Counted from the stretch's first letter, positions 34,468 to 43,691 are shown. The stretch: DNA of 64,000 bases from Candidatus Poribacteria bacterium (GCA_958295815.1 OY282374.1:950856-1014855), one strand, 5' to 3'. Program-made: numbers and translations. Notes: a model not told the origin generated them from the letters alone.

Positions 34468-35692
34468 ATTCTCTACCCTCCCGCTGATTGGTCTCCCATT
34501 TTCGGTGTGTTGCGAAGAGTTTGACTTCAAATGGGCGCATTCGCGTCACGAATCCGCCTTCAGATACAGACGTTTTCTCGTCTCCGTAGAGTTCTACAAA
34601 CTCGGTTCCGTTGAGTGGATCCAATCCGGTAACTTCAACTCCCATATGGGCATGTGGATCTTCATTGACGAGGATGATAAGCCAATCTCGCCCATTTCTG
34701 CGAGCCGTGATGCTCACGCCGCGCATGGAAACAGGGACCTGTATATCGGTACGTCCGTCATCTGTCACATGCACTGTGACATACCGCTCGATTGGTGCTG
34801 TGAGAAAGGGTTGGAGCGCATTGAGTTCGCTCGTTAGTGCATATAGCGATTTTCGGAACGCGTCTTTTTGCTCGGATTTGAGATAACTGGAACCCCAATA
34901 CAAAATACCTCGCGCGCCATGTGTAATGCAAACATACGCCATCAGACGCGATTCAGCAAAGGTGGGAAACGCGGTGATGTCACCGTGCTCATCGTCCAAG
35001 TCGTTCCATGAAAATGCCTGAAGCACCATCCAGACAGGTCTACTCTTACCAAGTTCCCGCCATCTGTCCGTTGCATCGGCGACCCGTATGGCGTGACGTG
35101 TATCTGCTCGAATCGGATAATCGTCGCATCCAGTAATGTCCACGAAGTCAATGTATTGTCGGACAAATTTCAGATCGCTATCCCGTGCTTCGTTAATCCA
35201 GACTTGCCGATTGTGAGGATCGACGCTGCGGATGAATTCAACGGCTTCCCGCATATTCGGCATAATCTCTGCGGCGCGTTCTTCGGAATACTCTATAGCG
35301 AGAGGTGTTTGCATCCACCATTCGTCCTTATTTGGAAACACGCCTATCCTATCCTGTCGCCAAAGACCGCTATATGCCGTGAAGTTCCACACCACTTCAT
35401 CGGGACCTTCCCAGATAGCAAGCGCGGGATGTTCAGCAAGGGTACGGATACGTTCCTGAAATTCGGGGGTCGCTCCGGACTGAAGTGATAACGGCACCCA
35501 CCCCATCATTCCGTGTGCCTGTACCCGATCAAGAGAATCTGCGTTTCCACATCGGATGAGGTTAACACCTGCTTCTGCCATGTCTCTGAGTCCATCGTCT
35601 TCAGCCGGATATTCATAAAAACCGATCGGGAAGAGACGACGTCCATTTTGTGTTAAAAACCCATCACCGTGTCCATAGACAATATCGTTCAT
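34457..35692 (-). CDS. Glycoside-hydrolase-like TIM-barrel protein of unknown specificity
   Basis: 411 aa without an obvious signal peptide. The N-terminal GFLTQNGRRLFPIGFYEYPA and LRDMAEAGVNLIRCGNAD are typical of (beta/alpha)8 glycosidases, as are IWEGPDEVVWNF (possible acid/base Glu), SRPVWMVLQAFSW and HGARGILYWGSSYL, followed by a beta-sandwich-like C-terminus. The exact GH family is unclear. GGAGG lies six bases before ATG 35692, six codons inside the open frame. Operon partners: sulfatase upstream, epimerase downstream. Confidence 0.72.
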   Translation of the reverse strand: MNDIVYGHGDGFLTQNGRRLFPIGFYEYPAEDDGLRDMAEAGVNLIRCGNADSLDRVQAHGMMGWVPLSLQSGATPEFQERIRTLAEHPALAIWEGPDEVVWNFTAYSGLWRQDRIGVFPNKDEWWMQTPLAIEYSEERAAEIMPNMREAVEFIRSVDPHNRQVWINEARDSDLKFVRQYIDFVDITGCDDYPIRADTRHAIRVADATDRWRELGKSRPVWMVLQAFSWNDLDDEHGDITAFPTFAESRLMAYVCITHGARGILYWGSSYLKSEQKDAFRKSLYALTSELNALQPFLTAPIERYVTVHVTDDGRTDIQVPVSMRGVSITARRNGRDWLIILVNEDPHAHMGVEVTGLDPLNGTEFVELYGDEKTSVSEGGFVTRMRPFEVKLFATHRKWETNQREGREFAE

Positions 35693-35728
35693 CGGGTGCC
35701 TCCGTTTCACATAAGATTTCGGATCTCT

Positions 35729-37108
35729 TCATGTTAGCAGGTGGTTTTCCCACCATGCGACATAATCCGCATCACTTATATCGTGCGAAAGTCCTCGTTT
35801 TTCCATGTCTTGCTTGAATCTTTCCGCCATATTTTTATCCCAATGAGTTGTAACCTCTGGCGGTTCAGGTATGTCGCCCATGTCCGCTGTTGCTGCCATC
35901 CATGTGTCAAGTCGTAAAGCAAGATCGTTTCGCACAGTGTCATAATCTGGGTCAGCAGCGAGGTTATTAATTTCGTAAGGATCTGCTTGCAAATCATACA
36001 ACTCTTCAGTCGGACGGGTTTGTTTCATGAAATGCTGTTGCGCGGGTGTCAATTCTCCACTTGTTGAGAGCAGAGGCATTAAGCTCCAGAGCGGGTACTG
36101 TTGTTTCTTGTAGCCGTTGAATTGCATATAAGGACGTTCAGGGTGATAATTACGAATCAATTTATAGCGGTGCGTCCGGATGCACCGAATTCTATCGTCC
36201 GTCCCATCGCACCGATCTCGTGCTGCGAAAATTGCGTCGCGTGATGTTGCCTCTGGACCGAGAAAGATCCGCCCTTGCATAAAATCGGGAATCCTAATAC
36301 CGGCAAGAGAAAGTGTTGTTGGTGCGAAGTCAACACCGCTAATGAGTTTATCACTGACAACACCGGGTTCAACGTGTCTGAGGCATCGGACGATGAGAGG
36401 GATATGGATACCGCCGTCGTAGAGGAATTGCTTGCAGCGGATATGGGCACGTCCGTGGTCGCTCATGAAGAAGATGATGGTATTGTCCGTGAGTCCTTCA
36501 GCGTCCAAGCGTTCGAGAATTTGTCCTACCTTCCTGTCTAAAATCTGAATGCTTTCGAGGTAGAGTGCCCAGTCCTTGCGGGTGAGTGGGTGATCCGGGT
36601 AGTAAGGTGGTAGTTCGACATCCTCTGGTGGAATAGGTCGTTCTGGATCTGGTTTGAAAACGCGGTGTGTGTCTGGAATATTGATTTGGGCGTAAAACGG
36701 TTGTCCTTCAGCGCGTTCGTTCCAGTCGATACCATCAAAAGGTTGTTCTCGGTGAAAATTAAAATCGGTCTTTCCGGGACGATCATAGGGTGGTCCTGGG
36801 CTGTTGCAGGTAAAATAGCCAGCCTCTCGGAAACAATCGGTGATGAGTTTTATGTCTGCCCGTAGCGGTTTATCACGATTACTACGATGGTTGTGGGCAT
36901 CAAAGTGCGTCTGATATGTACCAGTGATCAGTGCGGAGCGGCTCGGCGAACAGACCGGGCATGTAACGAAAGCATTGGCATAACGGGTGCCTTCCGATGC
37001 GATACGGTCAATATGTGGTGTTTTCACGGCTGGTGTGCCGTAACAGCCGAGATCTGGAGAAAGATCTTCGCCATAAATCCAGAGAACATTTGGTTGTTTG
37101 GTAGGCAC
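35729..37108 (-). CDS. Sulfatase (formylglycine-dependent type)
   Basis: Arylsulfatase-family hydrolase (459 aa). The active-site motif is CSPSRSALITG, whose Cys is converted to formylglycine by a maturase not encoded here. Also LWIYGEDLSPDLGCYG (metal Asp pair), FMSDHGRAHIRCKQFLYDGG (Asp-His metal site) and the C-terminal ELYDLQADPYEINNLAADP. The start is GTG at 37108, with GAGGAGG five bases before it. There is no clear signal peptide, so it may be cytoplasmic, acting on imported sulfated sugars. Part of the operon with two PhyH-like genes. Confidence 0.94.
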   Translation of the reverse strand: MPTKQPNVLWIYGEDLSPDLGCYGTPAVKTPHIDRIASEGTRYANAFVTCPVCSPSRSALITGTYQTHFDAHNHRSNRDKPLRADIKLITDCFREAGYFTCNSPGPPYDRPGKTDFNFHREQPFDGIDWNERAEGQPFYAQINIPDTHRVFKPDPERPIPPEDVELPPYYPDHPLTRKDWALYLESIQILDRKVGQILERLDAEGLTDNTIIFFMSDHGRAHIRCKQFLYDGGIHIPLIVRCLRHVEPGVVSDKLISGVDFAPTTLSLAGIRIPDFMQGRIFLGPEATSRDAIFAARDRCDGTDDRIRCIRTHRYKLIRNYHPERPYMQFNGYKKQQYPLWSLMPLLSTSGELTPAQQHFMKQTRPTEELYDLQADPYEINNLAADPDYDTVRNDLALRLDTWMAATADMGDIPEPPEVTTHWDKNMAERFKQDMEKRGLSHDISDADYVAWWENHLLT

Positions 37109-37142
37109 GACTACCTCCTCTCAGAGATTCTAATAGAAACTA

Positions 37143-38009
37143 TTATGTACCGTTGGCGTTGTCGACAACATATCGATTTCGGAATAGGGTTTGACGCATC
37201 GGTGGCATCTCAGCGAGTTGTTTTGGATGTGGCTTGTAAACCTCTGCGAAACCGCTATCGACAGGACTATACAGGTTGAAAATGGCGATCCTGTCGTTTT
37301 CTGTATTTTTCCATGTTGTTGCGCTGTGGGTAAGTGCTTCTGTGAAAAAGAGTAGTGAACCTGCTGGACATCCGTAAGTCGACCAGATATCGGAGTCGGG
37401 GTTTTGAATGTCAGTGGGTGCCGTATAGACTGATTTGTGACTTCCGGTCACTAAGAGTGTGCCGCCTTGTCCATTTTTCACCTCGTTGAGTTCCCATACA
37501 ATGCGAGTGTGTGGGCTGTACCCTTTGCCGGGGAAAGCATTATAGTAGTGGACGTCGCCGGGGAAGCGGAGTAATCCATTACCGTTGTGGGGACCGAAGT
37601 TTCCCATACCGAGGGTGCGGTAAAAAAGACTTGCGCTTTCAACGGTAAAGCCGTAACACTCTGGACTTGTCACAGCTGGATGTGCTGTGAATTCGTTGAG
37701 AAGTGAGATGACAAGTGGATGGTCAATCAGTTTCTGGAGGGGACCTCCGAGTGCGTTCCGTTCATGTTCTGGAATGGATTCCGGTTCGTGATGCAGACGG
37801 GATCCAAAATCTTGCATCTCTTTGAGTTCTGACCCTGTAAACACTTCTGGCACCAGAAACCAACCGTGGGTATCAAAAGCGTACCGCTGTTCCTCAGTTA
37901 GTTCAGGGACGGCTAAACCATCAGCGTTTTGAGTAGGTAGTTCACATGTATCTGTTGGTAATAAGGCACCGAGCCACGGTTGCAAATTTCTATTCGTCTC
38001 TTTTTCCAT
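37143..38009 (-). CDS. PhyH-like protein without canonical HxD (tandem copy 2)
   Basis: 288 aa, similar to phytanoyl-CoA dioxygenases: N-terminal YAFDTHGWFLVPEVF, GGPLQKLIDHPLV, and the C-terminal LLVTGSHKS block, with a distal His228 (ALTHSATTW) and Arg240 (ENDR) as in the family. The proximal H-x-D is missing: the aligned region reads H141-N-G143 and, nine residues on, P150-G-D152. GAGGAGG precedes the ATG. It sits 22 bp from its paralogue and 34 bp before the sulfatase. Iron and oxygen chemistry may differ or be lost. Confidence 0.85.
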   Translation of the reverse strand: MEKETNRNLQPWLGALLPTDTCELPTQNADGLAVPELTEEQRYAFDTHGWFLVPEVFTGSELKEMQDFGSRLHHEPESIPEHERNALGGPLQKLIDHPLVISLLNEFTAHPAVTSPECYGFTVESASLFYRTLGMGNFGPHNGNGLLRFPGDVHYYNAFPGKGYSPHTRIVWELNEVKNGQGGTLLVTGSHKSVYTAPTDIQNPDSDIWSTYGCPAGSLLFFTEALTHSATTWKNTENDRIAIFNLYSPVDSGFAEVYKPHPKQLAEMPPMRQTLFRNRYVVDNANGT

Positions 38010-38030
38010 CTGATTTCCCTCCTCATATTC

Positions 38031-38951
38031 TTAGATTTCTGCGGGATAGGCAGATGTCCGTTGGTTAAAATCTCCATTGATAACATTGCCACCTGCGTAA
38101 GTTTCTCGGAAAAGCGTTTGTCGTTTCGGTGGCATTGCTTCGAGAAGTTGTGGGTGCGGTAGCCAATTCGACCAACGGCTCGCTACAGTGTTATATAAGT
38201 TTGAAATGCAGGTCCGCTCGGTAGAATTAGATTCAACTTGTGTATGTGTCAGAGATTCTGTGAAAAAAATGACGGAGCCTGGAGGACACGCATACGTCTC
38301 CCAAAGTGGTGAGTTTGGATTCTGCGCCAATTCTGGTATGGGATATGCTGCTTTGTGGCTTCCTGCGATAAAGCGGATGTTGTTCGTTTCGGCAGTGACT
38401 TCGGTTAGTTCCCATAAGACGCGTGTTAACCCGCTCCATCCGCGTCCAGGCACACATCGGTAGAGATGGGAATCACCCGGTAGTCGGAATAAGCCGTTTC
38501 CCTTTTGAAAAACGGATTCAGTTTCAGCGGATGGTGTTGTCGCACTAAACAGTCGGGTTGTCTCCTCCAACCGAAAGCCGTAGCAATCCTCGCTCGCTGC
38601 TGGTGGGTATGCTAAAAATTCGTTAAGGAATCCGACAATGACAGGATGATCGGCGAGTTTCTGTAGCGGACCGCCAAGTGTACAGCGTTCTGGTTCCGGA
38701 ATGCGTTCTGGTGATTCCTGAAGGAGTTGGCAGAATTCGCGCATTTCCAAGATGTCAGCATCCGATAAAACGCTTGGGATCAAAAGCCAACCGTTCCGAT
38801 CGAAATCGTATTTCTGTTTTTGTGTTGGGACACTGACGGGAACACCGTCGGCGTTGGTTCGCGTCAATTCTTCAGGTTCGACCTCAACGGCACTCCCTAA
38901 ATTTTTATTGACGATAAAAGGTTTCTTCGTTACAAGTTCTTTGTAAGCCAT
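38031..38951 (-). CDS. PhyH-like protein without canonical HxD (tandem copy 1)
   Basis: 306 aa, clear paralogue of the gene at 37.1-38.0 kb (shared KYDFDRNGWLLIPSVL, GGPLQKLADHPV, NGLFRLPGD, GSHKAAYPIP, RQTLFRETYAGGNV). The distal His236 (LTHTQVES) and Arg246 remain, but the proximal region is K150-G-N152 and P158-G-D160; even the His of copy 2 is gone. It leads the five-gene operon; AAGGA precedes the ATG. Duplication followed by divergence of the metal site is the simplest reading. Confidence 0.85.
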   Translation of the reverse strand: MAYKELVTKKPFIVNKNLGSAVEVEPEELTRTNADGVPVSVPTQKQKYDFDRNGWLLIPSVLSDADILEMREFCQLLQESPERIPEPERCTLGGPLQKLADHPVIVGFLNEFLAYPPAASEDCYGFRLEETTRLFSATTPSAETESVFQKGNGLFRLPGDSHLYRCVPGRGWSGLTRVLWELTEVTAETNNIRFIAGSHKAAYPIPELAQNPNSPLWETYACPPGSVIFFTESLTHTQVESNSTERTCISNLYNTVASRWSNWLPHPQLLEAMPPKRQTLFRETYAGGNVINGDFNQRTSAYPAEI

Positions 38952-39028
38952 CAGGATGTTCCTTTTATATCTGGATTTGGGAACTGATCCCTATGTTTTA
39001 TTAATTGAGGTATTTGGGTTTTCCAAGG

Positions 39029-39640
39029 CTATCGTTGACTGTAAGTTTTTAGCACGCGGAGCATGTGCTGTGCGTAACTCACTGTTGAGATAACAACAAA
39101 TACCAGAGCGAGACAGAGACTATAAAATTCAATATTTTCCGGTAAGCGTGGTCTTATTGGACGGAGTAGGTAAAACATGATAGCAATTGACAAAAAGAAG
39201 CTGGTGCATTTACCCCATAAATTGGAGCGGGTAATCATTTTTGCCTTGTACACTAAAATGCCGTTGCCGATCACGATTGACACATCACGGACGACAATCA
39301 CGAAAAACGCCCAGACCGGGAAGGTGGATTTTAATAGAACGAGTGCAAAAACTGCAGCCGAGAGTGCGAGTTTGTCTGCCACGGGATCTAATATCAAACC
39401 GAGTTCGGTGGACTGCTTTAGACGCCGAGCGAAGAAGCCATCTAATAAATCTGTGATGACTGCTATCGATCCGCAAATAATTGCGTATATCCACTGCTTC
39501 TGGTAGATAAAATAAAAGATGAAAGGAACCGTGAGAAGCCGCGATACCGACAGAATATTGCTGATGTAGAAGAAATCCCGAGGTGCAATCTGGATTGACT
39601 GGGTTTCGGTAAATTGATGAATAGGAGCCTTGAATGCCAT
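39029..39640 (-). CDS. CDP-alcohol phosphatidyltransferase (PgsA-like)
   Basis: Membrane enzyme (203 aa) that joins CDP-diacylglycerol to an alcohol, most likely glycerol-3-phosphate. The eight-residue catalytic signature is complete in DLLDGFFARRLKQ followed by GLILDPVAD (DG-x2-AR-x8-G-x3-D-x3-D). Five to six helices; the first about 35 residues, including IAPRDFFYISNI, are cytoplasmic. No clear ribosome site. pgsA is the likely role, but other CDP-alcohol transferases share the motif. Confidence 0.88.
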   Translation of the reverse strand: MAFKAPIHQFTETQSIQIAPRDFFYISNILSVSRLLTVPFIFYFIYQKQWIYAIICGSIAVITDLLDGFFARRLKQSTELGLILDPVADKLALSAAVFALVLLKSTFPVWAFFVIVVRDVSIVIGNGILVYKAKMITRSNLWGKCTSFFLSIAIMFYLLRPIRPRLPENIEFYSLCLALVFVVISTVSYAQHMLRVLKTYSQR

Positions 39641-39735
39641 TATTTTATGGTGCCACAGATGAAATCTTATCCTATAGAAACGATTATTCGAGTATGAGAG
39701 ACCTGCTGAGTACGCTTTATCCTTTCATGACAATA

Positions 39736-40404
39736 TCAATTATTTTTTGCCGTCAATTGAAAGGCGATCCGCCGGTTCTGGTTTGTCAGAATTTCGATTT
39801 CGCGTGTGAGGAGTTTATCGAGTGGAATCGTCTCTAATAAAGTCTGTTTTTCTTCAAGCGAAATGCGCAGGCGTATGCCGACCTGATAGGCGAGTTCCCG
39901 AGGATCTTCTGGTTGTTCCTCTGGCGGTTGCCATCCGAAAATTAATCGACTGGATAGTGCCTCATACGCTTTATACAATTCTTCGATTTCGGTCGTCAGC
40001 GACTTTGATACCGATTCAGTTTCGGTATCTGGATCTTCTAATATCCGTATGCGGCCCGTAAGATAGGAGAGATGTTCTTGGACTTCTAAGATTTGGAACC
40101 GGTATTCACCTGCGGTAATAATATTCATGAGACCGTCGTCTAAGTGTTCAACGTGAAGGATACGAACGGCTGTGCCGACATCATAAGGTGTAGCAGCTTC
40201 ACCTACCTCCTCTCCTTCTTTGATAAGAACGACACCGAATTCGGATTCATGCTCTAGGCAGAATTTGACCATGGTGCGATAACGTGGTTCAAAGATACGA
40301 AGTGGTAGAAGGCCACCGGGGAACAGAACTGTCTGTAATGGGAAAAGCGGAATCTGGCGTTCGTACGATGTTTGGCTTTTCGATGAAACTTCGGCACTCC
40401 GCAT
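39736..40404 (-). CDS. LON peptidase substrate-binding domain protein
   Basis: 222 aa carrying only the N-terminal PUA-like domain of Lon: IPLFPLQTVLFPGGLLPLRI, FEPRYRTMV, SEFGVVLI, VGTAVRILHVEHLDDGLMNI and a helical end. There is no ATPase or protease domain; such stand-alone proteins are common and of uncertain role. GAGGAG lies six bases before the ATG. Confidence 0.92.
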   Translation of the reverse strand: MRSAEVSSKSQTSYERQIPLFPLQTVLFPGGLLPLRIFEPRYRTMVKFCLEHESEFGVVLIKEGEEVGEAATPYDVGTAVRILHVEHLDDGLMNIITAGEYRFQILEVQEHLSYLTGRIRILEDPDTETESVSKSLTTEIEELYKAYEALSSRLIFGWQPPEEQPEDPRELAYQVGIRLRISLEEKQTLLETIPLDKLLTREIEILTNQNRRIAFQLTAKNN

Positions 40405-40744
40405 GTGAAACTCCTCTGCGCAGGATGTTTAATGTAGTAAGATGGCTTTAATCTTTTCTTCCTGAAGGCCACTTTTAAAGCGCATCCGGGTTTACATGGC
40501 ATCTGGTAGATGATCGTTTATACCCACAAGTCTGTATATATTTTTACACAAAATGTCTGATTCGTCAAGTGTTTTTATTTTCTTTCGGTCCTACAAGAGA
40601 AATTGGGAACTCTTGACATTCAGGAGAATTTCCGTTATAATTCGTTCAAAGGAATATGTTGGCATAAAATTATACCATTTAACCGAAGCGGCTATTTGCA
40701 GAGGTCTTGCGTAGCTGTGAATATCATAATGATTGGAGAAGACC
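40405..40744. other. 340-bp divergent intergenic region
   Basis: Between the LON-domain gene (minus) and a small membrane protein (plus). It contains a perfect consensus promoter (listed separately); otherwise AT-rich with no gene seen. Confidence 0.6.
40613..40641 (+). promoter_or_regulatory. Perfect-consensus sigma70 promoter
   Basis: TTGACA (40613-40618), exactly 17 bp, TATAAT (40636-40641). It drives the membrane protein and enolase-superfamily pair, with a leader of about 95 bases. Confidence 0.85.
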
Positions 40745-41248
40745 GTGAATTCAGAAAATTTGAGAAACGCTTTAGCGAAATCTAAAGACATCGCCGTAAA
40801 TCTTTTTGGAAGCGTGCTATTCCAGACACGAGTGGAGCCAATTCATGATGCGGACGGTGTAAAAGGATTAAAAGCTCGCTGGGTAAGTCAGCAAGAGGAT
40901 CACTCGGTGAGAATTAGTACGCCTTCCGGAAGTGCCGATATCGAAGTAGAGAGTAGCACGGCACCGGCTGTTGAGTATGTGCAGGATGGTGAAAGACGGA
41001 CGATCGCTATTAGACACATCGAAAATATCTCGTGCGAGCTTGACCGAGAGACGTTGGACCGGATTGCCACGCCCAGAGGGGCAGGTCTTGCAATGGGGAT
41101 CGGTGCTGGTGTGGGGTTGTTAGGCTGGTTTCTCATTTCGGTGATGCACTCTCTGGCGAGTCCACGTAGAAGACAGACTGAGGACACAGTTCCGCAGATT
41201 GTTTCAGGAGAGGATAACGGTCAATCGGCGGATTCTACAAGTGAGTAA
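40745..41248 (+). CDS. Single-helix membrane protein of unknown function
   Basis: 167 aa. A soluble N-terminal part (VNLFGSVLFQTRVEPIHDA..., beta-rich) runs to about residue 110, then a helix GLAMGIGAGVGLLGWFLISV and a short Arg-rich, then acidic, tail. Start chosen at GTG 40745, with GGAG six bases upstream; a TTG four codons earlier is in frame. Co-transcribed with the enolase-superfamily gene two bases downstream. No family recognised. Confidence 0.72.
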   Translation: MNSENLRNALAKSKDIAVNLFGSVLFQTRVEPIHDADGVKGLKARWVSQQEDHSVRISTPSGSADIEVESSTAPAVEYVQDGERRTIAIRHIENISCELDRETLDRIATPRGAGLAMGIGAGVGLLGWFLISVMHSLASPRRRQTEDTVPQIVSGEDNGQSADSTSE

Positions 41249-41250
41249 GC

Positions 41251-42447
41251 ATGAAAATTACAGCAGTTGATCCGTTTTATCTCCGAATGCCTGACATCAC
41301 GACCGCGGCTGATGGCACACAGGATACACTCTTGGTGCGGGTTCGCACTGATACGGGACTTGAAGGATGGGGAGAATGTGATGCCTCACCCTTGGTAAGT
41401 CTCGCTGTTTATTGCTGCCCGATGTCCCACGGAAATATCATCAATATCCGCACTTCGTTAATTGGCGAGACGCTTGATGGTCCAGACGATGTGGTTCGAC
41501 TGAGCGAGAAGGCACTACGAAACGGGTTGGATATCCAACAGATTGAGCATGCCTATAGTGGTGCCGAGATTGCTTTGTGGGATCTTGTCGGACAGAAATT
41601 GGAAAAACCTGTTTACCGTATGCTCGCTGAGATGTCAGGGACATCTGATACGGCACATCCTAAATTGCCGTATGCGTCTGTCCTTTTCGGGGACACACCG
41701 GAAGCGACCTACCATATCGCAGCCGGATTACGCGAACGTGGATATCGTGCTGCGAAGTTCGGTTGGGGACCCATGGGAAAATTCGGCGAGTCAAACGATA
41801 TTGCGCTTGTGCGTGCGGCGCGCGAAGGTATGGGGACAGATGCACAGATTATGATTGATGCTGGTGTTGTCTGGGGAACCGACCACGAAACGGCTTACCG
41901 GCGTGCTGAGGCGTTTGCAGCATTTTCTCCGACATGGTTAGAGGAACCGCTTGCTCCTGATGCGGTTGATTCTTATGGGGCACTTACGCAAAAGAATCCA
42001 AGCGTTCCGATCGCCGGAGGTGAAGGGTCAAATATCTACCGAATGGCTGAAGACTTGATCGCACACGGTGGCGTACATTTCGTGCAGATTGACGCCGGAC
42101 GCATTGGTGGGATTATGCCGTCTTTTAAGGTCCGTCAATTGGCAGAACATCACGGTATTCAGTATGTCAACCACACGTTTAAGAGCCACCTGAGCCTTGC
42201 TGCTTCAATTCACGTCTTTGCAACAAATCCTGATTTCAATCTATTAGAATATCCGGCGGCAGGGTCTGAGTTATCACAGCGATTAATAGCGGATCCATTG
42301 CCAGTTGAAGCCGATGGAATGGTTCGGGCAAGAGATCTTCCGGGACTCGGCGTGCGTGTGGATACGGAAGCGATCCGTCCGTATTTGGCTCCGGTACGGA
42401 TTGAGGTAGGAACGGATACAGTTTTTACACAACCACTATTATCATAG
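41251..42447 (+). CDS. Mandelate racemase/muconate lactonizing enzyme family protein
   Basis: Enolase-superfamily enzyme (398 aa): an N-terminal capping domain (LLVRVRTDTGLEGWGECDASP) and a C-terminal barrel. Metal ligands are visible as Asp in IMIDAGVVW, Glu in WLEEPLAPD and Glu in PIAGGEGSN. The base region reads AAKFGWGPMGK, with one Lys in place of KxK, and VNHTFKSHLSL may supply a His or Lys acid. This pattern suits acid-sugar dehydratases or epimerases; specificity cannot be read. It starts two bases after the preceding stop. Confidence 0.92.
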   Translation: MKITAVDPFYLRMPDITTAADGTQDTLLVRVRTDTGLEGWGECDASPLVSLAVYCCPMSHGNIINIRTSLIGETLDGPDDVVRLSEKALRNGLDIQQIEHAYSGAEIALWDLVGQKLEKPVYRMLAEMSGTSDTAHPKLPYASVLFGDTPEATYHIAAGLRERGYRAAKFGWGPMGKFGESNDIALVRAAREGMGTDAQIMIDAGVVWGTDHETAYRRAEAFAAFSPTWLEEPLAPDAVDSYGALTQKNPSVPIAGGEGSNIYRMAEDLIAHGGVHFVQIDAGRIGGIMPSFKVRQLAEHHGIQYVNHTFKSHLSLAASIHVFATNPDFNLLEYPAAGSELSQRLIADPLPVEADGMVRARDLPGLGVRVDTEAIRPYLAPVRIEVGTDTVFTQPLLS

Positions 42448-42464
42448 GTATGGTTCCCATCTCC

Positions 42465-43691
42465 TTACGGTTTCTCTTTCACTGCTTCTGCTACCAGCCT
42501 TTTTAACGCTGCACCTCTGGCTTGATATGAGATTAATTTACCTTCCCGGTCAATAAGCCACGGAGATGGCACACCGCGAATGTCATACTGTTTTACTAAA
42601 GGACTGTTCCATCCTTCGCCACTGAAAATTTGCCGCCAAGGAATTTTACACATCTCAAGATATTCTCGGAGTTCCGCTTCATCTGTATCAAGGCTGACGC
42701 CGATGACATCAAATCCTTTGTCGCTATAGGTATCGTAAACCTTTTTGATATTTGGCATTTCTGCGATACACGGACCGCACCAGACTGCCCAAAAATCGAG
42801 TAAGACGACTTTTCCACGATAGTCCTGAAGTGAAATCGGGTTACCGCCAAGGTCAGTAGCAAAAAAGTCGGGGACAGGTTTCCCAATCATCTCCAACTTC
42901 GGATCTGCCTTGAGATGATACATTTTTGCGAGTTCTGCATTGCCTAACTTCTCATGAATTTTGGCAAGTTCTCTGAAAACACCCGGTGGACGTGGATCTT
43001 GCTTCTCAAGTTTCTCAAAAAGTTGAAGCCTGTCCTCATGTTTTCCCATGTCTTCTAACATCTCGCTGAGGATAAAATAGCCACGAAAGCGTTCATAACG
43101 CTGAGGGTCCATGATAGTCTTGAAGCTGTTAATCAAGTTATCGGCATCTTTTTCTCGTCCGGCTTCAACATAGAGGCGGACGAGTCTCGGATGGAGTCTG
43201 AAAAAATCCACATTCTCAGGCATTTGTTGTAGTGCTTTCTCAAATGCTGTGATAGCTCCTTCAAGGCTTCCGTATGCTTCTACTGGATAGTCATCCCATC
43301 TACCGGTTGATTTGTAAATTCTGTAGGAAAAACTCAAGTTTAAATATAGATTTGAAAGTAGGACAGAATCTGCCTCTGGGTTCGCATGGTGCCGACATCG
43401 GACGATTGGGTTCGCATTTCCATATACGCGGCATGCCTCGTTTATCCATTCTCGATACTCAGGACGGATCTCATAGTCATAACTCACGGGCGAGTTAGGA
43501 TCCGTGTCATAGGGTAAAATTGGCTTGCCGTCCTCTTCATCTGCTGGGCAGATTAGGGCATCTGCATCCGTCAAATATTTGGGGTGAAGTTCGGAGAGCC
43601 ATTCAGGAAAATCGCCATGTTCATTTTCATAAGCTCGGAGTGCTTTGCCAATTGCGATCAGGTTTTGCGTGCAAACATTAATCAAATTCAT
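42465..43691 (-). CDS. Thioredoxin-like (TlpA) protein with pseudopilin-like N-terminus and TPR repeats
   Basis: 408 aa, three parts. Residues 1-70 (TQNLIAIGKALRAYENEHGD, FPEWLSELHP, LICPADEEDG) look like the soluble part of type II secretion/DUF1559 pseudopilins but lack a helix. About 110-270 hold TPR-like helices (AITAFEKALQQMPENVDFF). About 280-408 form a TlpA/ResA-type thioredoxin with VVLLDFWAVWCGPCIAEMP and GVPSPWLIDREG. No signal peptide is visible, so it may be cytoplasmic. AAAGGA precedes the ATG. Confidence 0.85.
   Translation of the reverse strand: MNLINVCTQNLIAIGKALRAYENEHGDFPEWLSELHPKYLTDADALICPADEEDGKPILPYDTDPNSPVSYDYEIRPEYREWINEACRVYGNANPIVRCRHHANPEADSVLLSNLYLNLSFSYRIYKSTGRWDDYPVEAYGSLEGAITAFEKALQQMPENVDFFRLHPRLVRLYVEAGREKDADNLINSFKTIMDPQRYERFRGYFILSEMLEDMGKHEDRLQLFEKLEKQDPRPPGVFRELAKIHEKLGNAELAKMYHLKADPKLEMIGKPVPDFFATDLGGNPISLQDYRGKVVLLDFWAVWCGPCIAEMPNIKKVYDTYSDKGFDVIGVSLDTDEAELREYLEMCKIPWRQIFSGEGWNSPLVKQYDIRGVPSPWLIDREGKLISYQARGAALKRLVAEAVKEKP

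Noticed and set aside
34238..34837. 199-codon plus-strand open frame
   Set aside because: Antisense to the epimerase and glycosidase-like genes, with no motif and no ribosome site.
37143..38009. Firm claim that the PhyH-like protein is a halogenase
   Set aside because: The H-N-G match depends on an uncertain alignment; an alternative alignment places P-G-D at the site. Kept only as a hypothesis.
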